Source of the DNA: Treponema sp.
GTDB taxonomy: Bacteria > Spirochaetota > Spirochaetia > Treponematales > Breznakiellaceae
Reading direction: 5' to 3'
Length of the DNA stretch: 7,095 nt
Assembly: GCA_031278025.1 (NCBI GenBank)
Contig: JAITLF010000168.1
Location: forward strand, 1 to 7,095
Below are positions 1 through 5,848 of the stretch, piece after piece; the first letter of the stretch is position 1; each line of letters starts with the position of its first letter. Made by a program: the position numbers and the translations under genes. The notes beneath the pieces are model-generated. The model did not search any database, was not told the DNA's origin, and was given only the letters and a program-made list of their open reading frames with translations.

Positions 1-2451
1 TGCGCCCAGTGCGGGTTCTGTTCGCCGGGTTTTATCCTGTCCGCGAAACAGCTTCTGGCGGAAAACGCCAGCCCCACCCGGGACGAGGTGCGGAAATGGT
101 TCCAGCAGCACCGGAACGCCTGCCGCTGCACGGGGTACAAGCCCTTGGTAGACGCGGTCATGGACGCGGCAAAGGTTCTGCGCGGCGAAATGAAGAAAGA
201 GGACCTGCTCTTTAAGCCGGTGGGCAACAAGATCACCGGTACCTACTATCACCGGCCCTCCGCCAAGGCGAAGGTAACCGGGAATTGGGACTTCGGTGGG
301 GATGTCGCCCTGCAGATGCCCCCGGGAACGCTGCACCTGGCGCTGGTTCAGGCGGAGGTTTCCCACGCGAAGATCAAAGGCATCGATGCGAGCGAAGCGG
401 AAAAGATGCCCGGCGTGTACAAGGTCGTAACCCACAAGGATGTCAAGGGCCGGAACCGCATCACGGGGCTTATCACCTTCCCCACGAACAAGGGCGACGG
501 ATGGGATCGTCCCATTCTGTGCGATGAAAAGGTATTCCAGTACGGGGACGCCATCGCCATTGTCGCCGCCGATACGGTGGAACAGGCAAAGGCCGCGGCA
601 AAGAAGGTCAAGGTTGACCTGGAACTGCTCCCGGCCTACATGAACGCCCCGGCGGCTATGGCCGACGACGCCATCGAAATTCACCCCGGAACGCCAAACG
701 TGTACTTCCAGATCAACAACAAGAAGGGCGGCGAAACCGCGGACATCATGGCCAAGGCCTCCGTTACCGCCGATGTTCACGCCTATTCTTCAAGGCAGCC
801 CCACCTTCCCCTGGAACCGGACTGCGGACAGGCCTATATTGACGAGGAAGGCCGCCTGACCATCCACTCCAAGTCAATCGGCATCCATCTCCACGCCGCC
901 ATGATCGCGCCCGGAATCGGCGTCGAAGGCGACAAGATCAGGCTGATCCAGAATCCGGCCGGCGCTACCTTTGGATACAAGTTCTCCCCCACCATGGAAG
1001 CGCTTGTCGGCGTCGCCTGCCTTGCCTGTGACAACCGGCCGGTTTCCCTGGTGTACGACATGCACCAGATGATAACCTATACGGGAAAACGTTCCCCGGT
1101 CTTTATGGACATGAAAGTCGCGGCGGACAAGGACGGCAAAATACTGGCCCTGGAAGGGAAGAACATCCTCGACCACGGACCGTATTCGGAATTCGGCGAT
1201 CTCCTTACCCTGCGGCTCGCCCAGTACCACCTGGCCGGCTACGACGTGCCGAACATCCGCACGGAAAATTACACCGTTGCTACCAACCACGCCTGGGGTT
1301 CCGCATTCCGGGGCTATGGCGCGCCGGAAATCGAACTGGGTACGGAAATCCTGATGGACATTCTGGCGGAAAAAGCCGGGCTTGATCCTTTCGAGATCCG
1401 CTACCGGAACGTCTATCGCGAAGGCTGTACCAATATCACCGGCCAGACGCCGGAGGTATTCTCCCTGCCCGGCATGATGAACACCCTGAAACCCAGGTAC
1501 TATGCGGAAAAAGAGCGGGTAAAGGAACTGAACGCCAAGGGCGGCAAGTACAAATACGGCGTCGGCCTTGCCATCGGCGTATACGGCTGCGGTCTTGACG
1601 GCGTGGACGCCTCCGCCGCCTCCACCGAACTCTTGCCCGGTGGGAAGGTAAGGGTCTGGTCAAGCTGGGAGGATCACGGACAGGGCGCCGACATCGGTAC
1701 CCTTACCATGGCCCACGAAACCCTGCGCCAGGCCGGTTTCAAGCCCGAAGACATCGTCCTTCTAATGAACGATACGGGCATTACCCCCAATTCCGGTCCC
1801 GCCGGCGGCAGCCGCTCCAACGTGGTAACCGGCAATGCCATCCGTATCGCCAGTGAGGCGCTTCTCAACGCCCTGAAAAAAGCGGACGGGAGCTACCGAA
1901 CCTACGACGAGATGGTCGCCGAAAACCTCCCCTTAAAGTACGACGGAAGCTGGGCCGCGGATATGTGTTCCAACTGCGATCTGGAAACAAGCCAGGGCGC
2001 GCCTTTCTCCAATTACATGTACGAGCTTTTCATGCCCACCGTCGAGGTGGATACCGAGACCGGCAAGGTAAAGGTAATTTCCTTCTATACCATTGCCGAT
2101 GTGGGCAAGGTGATCAACAAGTCCGTGGTTGACGGCCAGATCTACGGCGGTATCGCCCAGGGCATAGGCCTCGCGCTGACCGAGGACTTTGACGACCTCA
2201 AGAAGCACACCACCCTGGCGGGCTGCGGCCTTCCGTTGATTGAGGACATCCCCGATGACTTTGTCATTGAGTACGCCGAAGTACCCAGGCCCAGCGGCCC
2301 CTACGGCGCGTCCGGCGTCGGGGAAGTGCCCCTCTGCGCTTCCGCTCCCGCAATCCTGAACGCCGTTTATCAGGCGTGCGGCGTGCGGATCACGGAAATC
2401 CCCGCCCTCCCCGAAAAGGTCAAGGCGGGCCTCGCGAAACTGAAGGCATAA
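1..2451 (+). CDS. mop: Molybdenum aldehyde oxidoreductase Mop (xanthine oxidase family), 5' partial
   Basis: Oxidises aldehydes to carboxylic acids at a molybdopterin-cytosine-dinucleotide site and passes electrons through two [2Fe-2S] clusters; a cytoplasmic or periplasmic-side location cannot be judged because the N-terminus is missing. The frame is open from base 1 and ends at TAA 2449-2451, giving 816 residues. It reads closely like Desulfovibrio gigas MOP (907 residues) from memory, with an offset of 96. Cys4 and Cys7 match MOP Cys100/103, Cys41 and Cys43 match Cys137/139, and Arg437 in FRGYGAP matches Arg533. The catalytic Glu is Glu775 in GASGVGE (codon 2323-2325), equivalent to MOP Glu869. 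So the second [2Fe-2S] domain and the whole Mo domain are present, and only the first [2Fe-2S] domain (about 96 residues) is outside. The GTG at 88 is internal and not the true start, because the cluster ligands lie upstream of it. A terminator follows 12 bases after the stop. Substrate unknown. Confidence 0.96.
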   Translation, partial: CAQCGFCSPGFILSAKQLLAENASPTRDEVRKWFQQHRNACRCTGYKPLVDAVMDAAKVLRGEMKKEDLLFKPVGNKITGTYYHRPSAKAKVTGNWDFGGDVALQMPPGTLHLALVQAEVSHAKIKGIDASEAEKMPGVYKVVTHKDVKGRNRITGLITFPTNKGDGWDRPILCDEKVFQYGDAIAIVAADTVEQAKAAAKKVKVDLELLPAYMNAPAAMADDAIEIHPGTPNVYFQINNKKGGETADIMAKASVTADVHAYSSRQPHLPLEPDCGQAYIDEEGRLTIHSKSIGIHLHAAMIAPGIGVEGDKIRLIQNPAGATFGYKFSPTMEALVGVACLACDNRPVSLVYDMHQMITYTGKRSPVFMDMKVAADKDGKILALEGKNILDHGPYSEFGDLLTLRLAQYHLAGYDVPNIRTENYTVATNHAWGSAFRGYGAPEIELGTEILMDILAEKAGLDPFEIRYRNVYREGCTNITGQTPEVFSLPGMMNTLKPRYYAEKERVKELNAKGGKYKYGVGLAIGVYGCGLDGVDASAASTELLPGGKVRVWSSWEDHGQGADIGTLTMAHETLRQAGFKPEDIVLLMNDTGITPNSGPAGGSRSNVVTGNAIRIASEALLNALKKADGSYRTYDEMVAENLPLKYDGSWAADMCSNCDLETSQGAPFSNYMYELFMPTVEVDTETGKVKVISFYTIADVGKVINKSVVDGQIYGGIAQGIGLALTEDFDDLKKHTTLAGCGLPLIEDIPDDFVIEYAEVPRPSGPYGASGVGEVPLCASAPAILNAVYQACGVRITEIPALPEKVKAGLAKLKA

Positions 2452-2463
2452 GGGTAAATCATG

Positions 2464-2502
2464 CCCCGTCCCGTGGAATTTTCTTCGGGGCGGGGTTTTT
2501 TT
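2464..2502 (+). terminator. Rho-independent terminator after mop
   Basis: A 10-bp stem, CCCCGTCCCG (2464-2473) with CGGGGCGGGG (2486-2495), has one G-U pair and a 12-base loop. Seven T residues follow directly (2496-2502). This is a textbook intrinsic terminator. It ends the mop transcript and makes the downstream cluster a separate unit. Confidence 0.93.
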
Positions 2503-2564
2503 AAGCCGCAACGAACCGGATATTCGGCGAATCCCGCAAATTTTTGCTGATAAAATTTAACCGC

Positions 2565-2578
2565 CGGGCTTCAGCCCG
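2565..2578. repeat. Short GC hairpin in the mop/FAD-protein gap
   Basis: CGGGC (2565-2569) pairs with GCCCG (2574-2578) around a TTCA tetraloop, and it sits isolated in AT-rich DNA. There is no T run, so it is not a terminator. Its form resembles REP-type palindromes that recur between genes; whether it recurs elsewhere cannot be seen here. Confidence 0.5.
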
Positions 2579-2645
2579 AAACCACACCAACCATCACGAG
2601 CAAGACGACATGTTGAACTAAAGTTTGTGTTTTTGTGTGTGGTTT
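2579..2645. repeat. 9-bp inverted repeat upstream of the cluster promoter
   Basis: AAACCACAC (2579-2587) is the exact reverse complement of GTGTGGTTT (2637-2645), 49 bases apart. The right arm is followed by a partial second copy (TGTGGTTT, 2646-2653, one base offset) and overlaps the presumed -35 region. The left arm directly abuts the GC hairpin at 2565-2578. It may be an operator or the ends of a small non-autonomous element. There is no ORF inside. Confidence 0.4.
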
Positions 2646-2671
2646 GTGGTTTTTACAATTTATGGTATAAT
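2644..2671 (+). promoter_or_regulatory. Sigma70-type promoter, possibly leaderless
   Basis: A perfect -10 box TATAAT lies at 2666-2671. A weak -35 candidate TTGTGG (2644-2649) is 16 bases upstream, and the surrounding DNA is AT-rich in an otherwise GC-rich window. The next ATG is at 2680, only 8 bases after the -10 box, so transcription would start at or within a few bases of the start codon. No good Shine-Dalgarno sequence precedes that ATG (only AGAG). The promoter call is fairly sure; the leaderless reading is an inference. Confidence 0.65.
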
Positions 2672-2679
2672 AGAGAATC

Positions 2680-5031
2680 ATGCCGGCTAAAGTTACCGTA
2701 GAGACCTTTCTGGATCAGGATCTGCTGCGCCAGGTTGAAGCCCTCTGTACCCAGGAGGACCCCCCCGGCTGTCAGGCGGCCTGCCCCATGCACCTCGATG
2801 TCAGGGCCTTTGTCTCCCTGATCCGGCAGGGCAAAACCCCCGAGGCCTGGAAACTCTACGCCAAGGCCATACCCCTCGCCCCGCTGGCGGCCTGCGCCTG
2901 CGACGCTCCCTGCCGGACAGCCTGCAAAAGGGCGGAATTGGGCGGTGCCGTGGAGACGGGCCTGCTTGAACAATTCGCCGCCCGTACCGCGGGCGTTCCC
3001 TCGGAGCCGCCCTTTCTGCTCCCCAAAAAAACCCAAAAGGCCGCCGTCATCGGCGGCGGGCTGCGGGGGCTTGCCGCGGCGAACAACCTTGCCAGAAAGG
3101 GCTACAAGGTAACCATCATCGAGGCTTCCTCCCGGCTTGGCGGCCGGCTTTTGTCCCGGGAAGAAGATCCCCGGAGAGGCGCCCTGATCCAAGAGGCGCT
3201 GGAAGGGGAAATCCGGACCCTCCTTAAAATGCCCGTTACCGTCGAGTACGGCCGTTCCGTAGCGCTTGACGGCCCGGACGGCCCGGCCTCCCTGCTTGGC
3301 GAGGGTTACGACGCGGTATACGCGGCCTGCGCCTCCTCCCTGGACAGTCTCGCGGACGGCGCGACTCTGCTGACCGGCCGGCCCGGACTCCTCGCGGGAA
3401 AACGTTCCGGCCGCCTAAAAGAAGGCGATTCGGCCATCTACGATATTTTTGACGGCGTAAGCGCCGCCATCACCATAGACCGCCTGTTCCAGGGCGTCTC
3501 CGTAGACGCCGGCCGGGAACGGGAGGGGACTTCCAAAAGCCGGCTTTTTACCAACCTCGATTCGGCAGTTCCGGCCGGCCCGGTAACGCCGGAAGACGGC
3601 GAATATGAGCAGGCGGACGCCGTTTCGGAAGCCTCCCGCTGCCTTCAGTGCGAATGTAACGAGTGCGTAAAAAAATGCGCCTTTATGCAAAAATACAAAT
3701 CCAATCCCCGGCGCTATATCAGGATGGTGTACAACAACCTGTCCATCGCGATGGGCAACCACGATGCCAACGGCATGATCAACGAATGCGCCCTCTGTTC
3801 CCAGTGCGGGGCCATCTGTCCCAACGGCCTCAATCTGGCGGATGTATTCCTCGCCGCCCGGCGTCACATGGTAAAATCGGGCAAGATGCCCCCCTCGGCC
3901 CATGAATTCGCCCTGCTCGACATGCGCTACAGTATGTCCCCCGCCTTTTTCCTCTGCCGTTCCCAGCCGGGCTTTGAAAGGCCGGAATCCCTGTTCTTCC
4001 CCGGCTGCCAGCTTCCCGCCTCGGAACCGGAACTGGTCAGGAGGATCTACGCCGGCCTTATGGACAGGCTTCCCGGCGGAGTCGGAATTTTTCTGGGATG
4101 CTGCGGGATCATGGCACATTGGGCCGGGGACACGGCGGCCTTCGGGGAGGCAAAGGCGCGGTTACGCTCCTCCTGGGAACAGCTCGGGAAACCCAGGGTC
4201 ATCGCCGCCTGCCCCACCTGCGCCTCGGCCCTCCGTGACCTCGTGGGGATCGAAACGGCGGACATCTTCGGAGTACTGGACGAAACCGGCTTCCGAGGGA
4301 AGGCGGGGGGGTCTGTCCCTCAATCCATGGTCCTGCACCACGCCTGCGGGGCGCGCGGGGAAGGGCAAATCAAAACCCATGTACGGAATCTGGCCGCTTC
4401 CCTGGGGATAAAACTCCGCGAAGGCGCCCCGGACAGGCAGGATCCCTGCTGCGGATACGGCGGCCTGACCGTCTTTGTAAACGCGGACACCGCTTCGGCT
4501 TTGACGGATTGCGCCCTGGGACAGCTTGCCCCGAAGCAAACTGCCCCGGAACAGCCTGACGCGGAGGCCCCCCTGTTGACGTACTGTATCAATTGCCGGG
4601 ACAGGTTCCGTTCCCAGGGACGGGACACGCGGCATCTTTTGGAACTGCTCTACCCCGCCCCCGAAGCGGCTCCGGCGCGGAAAAGCCCCACCTGGTCGCG
4701 GCGGCAGGATAACCGGGCCGGCCTCAAACGCATTCTCTTAAAGGAACTGTGGGGCGAGGAAACGGAGGAGGAGGAAACCGTGGAACTAATACTGGACGAA
4801 GGGCTGGAGCAGAAGATCGAGCGGACCCATATACTGAGAAGCGACATCGCCGCCGTAATTACCCGGGCCGAGGCGGAACAGGCAAAATTCCGGAACCCCC
4901 GGAACGGGCATTTTATCGCGAGCGGCCGGCCGGCCAATGTAAGCTTTTGGGTTGAATACAGCCCGGAAGGCGGCGGATTCCGCGTACACAACGCCTACTG
5001 CCACCGCATGACCGCCGTTGTTACCGCCTAG
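2680..5031 (+). CDS. FAD / multi Fe-S / double-CCG oxidoreductase (pyridine nucleotide-disulfide oxidoreductase/dicluster-binding protein type)
   Basis: 783 residues with 30 Cys. From the N-terminus: a GltD-like Fe-S region with Cys23, 31, 35 and Cys72, 74, 78, 82; an FAD-type Rossmann fold at about 120-156 (GGGLRG at 125-130, acidic Glu148, then LGGR); a short remainder to about 300 without a visible second (NADPH) glycine motif; a dicluster region with Cys321/324/329/333 (plus Cys326) and CxxCxxCxxxCP at Cys370/373/376/380. Two CCG domains follow: Cys443, Cys474-475, CPTC 511-514; then Cys556, Cys590-591, CINC 636-639. These resemble HdrB, GlpC and LutA and can bind [4Fe-4S] or non-cubane clusters. 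The tail (660-783) holds an acidic run and a conserved-looking FWVEY...GFRVHNAYCHRM end. Likely a cytoplasmic electron-transfer hub, partner unknown. Start ATG 2680 is chosen because it lies just before the first Cys region. It resembles the family encoded by DVU_1558, recalled and not searched. Confidence 0.9.
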   Translation: MPAKVTVETFLDQDLLRQVEALCTQEDPPGCQAACPMHLDVRAFVSLIRQGKTPEAWKLYAKAIPLAPLAACACDAPCRTACKRAELGGAVETGLLEQFAARTAGVPSEPPFLLPKKTQKAAVIGGGLRGLAAANNLARKGYKVTIIEASSRLGGRLLSREEDPRRGALIQEALEGEIRTLLKMPVTVEYGRSVALDGPDGPASLLGEGYDAVYAACASSLDSLADGATLLTGRPGLLAGKRSGRLKEGDSAIYDIFDGVSAAITIDRLFQGVSVDAGREREGTSKSRLFTNLDSAVPAGPVTPEDGEYEQADAVSEASRCLQCECNECVKKCAFMQKYKSNPRRYIRMVYNNLSIAMGNHDANGMINECALCSQCGAICPNGLNLADVFLAARRHMVKSGKMPPSAHEFALLDMRYSMSPAFFLCRSQPGFERPESLFFPGCQLPASEPELVRRIYAGLMDRLPGGVGIFLGCCGIMAHWAGDTAAFGEAKARLRSSWEQLGKPRVIAACPTCASALRDLVGIETADIFGVLDETGFRGKAGGSVPQSMVLHHACGARGEGQIKTHVRNLAASLGIKLREGAPDRQDPCCGYGGLTVFVNADTASALTDCALGQLAPKQTAPEQPDAEAPLLTYCINCRDRFRSQGRDTRHLLELLYPAPEAAPARKSPTWSRRQDNRAGLKRILLKELWGEETEEEETVELILDEGLEQKIERTHILRSDIAAVITRAEAEQAKFRNPRNGHFIASGRPANVSFWVEYSPEGGGFRVHNAYCHRMTAVVTA

Positions 5032-5032
5032 G

Positions 5033-5048
5033 ATGAGGTAATGAGGTA
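5033..5048 (+). promoter_or_regulatory. Tandemly duplicated Shine-Dalgarno region
   Basis: ATGAGGTA occurs twice in direct tandem (5033-5040, 5041-5048), giving two GAGG motifs before the ATG at 5052. The second (5043-5046) has 5-base spacing and is the likely ribosome site. The duplication also creates two spurious short ATGs. Confidence 0.6.
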
Positions 5049-5051
5049 ATT

Positions 5052-5267
5052 ATGGAAAAATACGACACCGGCCTGGAACACACCGAAGAACTGATCTGCG
5101 CCAGATGCGGCATTCCCCTGACTTCCCTGCCGGTCACCCTGAGTTACCTCACTTCCTCTTTCCCGGTCGAACTGCCCGGCTGTCCCCGCTGCGGAATGGT
5201 CTACATACCCGAGGAACTTGCCGTGGGGCGTATGCTCCATGTGGAAAAAAATTTGGAGGACAAATAG
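5052..5267 (+). CDS. Small double-CxxC redox protein (DVU_1557-like family)
   Basis: 71 residues with two CxxC knuckles, CARC (Cys16, Cys19) and CPRC (Cys44, Cys47), 24 residues apart. This is the layout of a rubredoxin-like or zinc-ribbon fold, able to hold one Zn or Fe. There is no signal peptide or membrane segment, so it is a cytoplasmic protein. The start follows a good GAGG. It begins 20 bases after the FAD/CCG protein and ends one base before the next ATG, so it is co-translated with both neighbours. The DVU_1557 'redox protein' family matches in size, motif layout and neighbours, from memory. Electron carrier or metal-binding partner of the upstream protein is an inference. Confidence 0.85.
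   Translation: MEKYDTGLEHTEELICARCGIPLTSLPVTLSYLTSSFPVELPGCPRCGMVYIPEELAVGRMLHVEKNLEDK
5255..5260 (+). promoter_or_regulatory. Shine-Dalgarno that decides the start of the C_GCAxxG protein
   Basis: GGAGGA ends 8 bases before ATG 5269. This favours ATG 5269 over TTG 5218, which opens the same frame but lies inside the preceding gene with no ribosome site. The motif is inside the end of the upstream gene, so the two genes are translationally coupled. Confidence 0.8.
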
Positions 5268-5268
5268 T

Positions 5269-5694
5269 ATGTCGGCGCTCGGTGATAAAATAATGGAAGA
5301 ACTGTTCCGGGGGCATTATTGCAGCCAGGTAATGATGCTGTTGTCCATGAAACTGCGGGGGATAGACGATCCCTTCACAATCAGGGCGTTGGGCGGCCTG
5401 GCCAACGGCATGTTCTCTCGGAGAACCTGCGGCACCCTCACCGGGGCGGCTTGCACCCTGTCAAGTTACTTCGCCCGTCACAGCGGGGAGGCCGAACCAA
5501 CCGGCTACAGAGAACCGGTAAGGGAATTTCTGGAATGGTTTGAACAGGAGAACGGCAGCCTTGAATGCCGGGATCTGATTGGCAATGACCGCGCAAAAAT
5601 GATGGAATTTTGCCCCGGCCTCATGGAAAAGTCCTTTGAAAAGCTCGTCGAGATACTCGAAAGCCACGGCATCGATCCGGCGGGCGGTTCCTGA
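5269..5694 (+). CDS. C_GCAxxG_C_C family protein (DVU_1555-like)
   Basis: 141 residues. The four spaced cysteines of the family are visible: Cys18 (GHYCSQ), Cys54 (RTCGTLTGA), Cys100 (ECRDLIG) and Cys115 (FCPG). The glycine-rich LGGLANGMFS segment (41-50) sits before the second one. An extra Cys62 is present. The usual GC[AG] at the second site is TCG here, a mild departure. Members are small cytoplasmic proteins thought to bind a metal or redox cofactor; the biochemical role is unknown. The start is one base after the preceding stop, with GGAGGA at 8-base spacing. The protein belongs to the same operon as the FAD/CCG protein. In the D. vulgaris-type arrangement, as I recall it, a methyltransferase gene lies between the CxxC protein and this one; it is absent here. 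Confidence 0.86.
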   Translation: MSALGDKIMEELFRGHYCSQVMMLLSMKLRGIDDPFTIRALGGLANGMFSRRTCGTLTGAACTLSSYFARHSGEAEPTGYREPVREFLEWFEQENGSLECRDLIGNDRAKMMEFCPGLMEKSFEKLVEILESHGIDPAGGS

Positions 5695-5848
5695 TCCTGA
5701 TAACAGCATAAAGAGGGGGGGGCCGGTTACCGGAGGGCGGGCGCCCTGTATTAAGGCCGCCGTGGCCCCCCCTGCGCCGGAGCCTCCTCCCCGGCTGCGC
5801 CGTGTGCGGGGTCTCCGGCTACCCCCCATCCACAAGAGAGGATGATAT
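5695..5848. other. GC-rich intergenic region with two large stem-loops
   Basis: No gene is supported. First structure: AGGGGGGG...CC (5714-5724) can pair with GGCCCCCCCT (5764-5773), enclosing a CCGG-TTA-CCGG hairpin (5723-5733) and a GGGCGCCC palindrome (5739-5746). Second: GCCGGAG (5776-5782) pairs with CTCCGGC (5813-5819), with CCCCG (5789-5793)/CGGGG (5807-5811) nested inside. Neither has a T run, so they are not classic terminators. No convincing promoter is seen. They may protect or attenuate the mRNA between genes, or be an intergenic repeat. Confidence 0.5.
5836..5842 (+). promoter_or_regulatory. Ribosome binding site of the radical SAM gene
   Basis: GAGAGGA ends 6 bases before ATG 5849 and supports that start. 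It lies just after the second intergenic hairpin and would be free for ribosomes. Confidence 0.8.

Noticed and set aside
88..90. GTG at 88 as the start of the aldehyde oxidoreductase
   Set aside because: The frame is open to base 1 and the upstream residues hold the [2Fe-2S] ligands Cys4 and Cys7, so the gene runs off the left edge.
1933..2511. 192-residue minus-strand frame over the end of mop
   Set aside because: It lies opposite strongly conserved Mo-domain sequence and runs through the terminator; no motif and no ribosome site.
3415..4119. 234-residue minus-strand frame inside the FAD/CCG gene
   Set aside because: It is antisense to the dicluster and CCG motifs and is explained by GC-rich codon bias.
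3902..4411. 169-residue + frame inside the FAD/CCG gene
   Set aside because: It is an out-of-frame shadow; the main frame carries the CCG motifs across the whole stretch without a break.
5218..5268. TTG 5218 start for the C_GCAxxG protein
   Set aside because: It overlaps the preceding gene out of frame and lacks a ribosome site; ATG 5269 has GGAGGA at good spacing.
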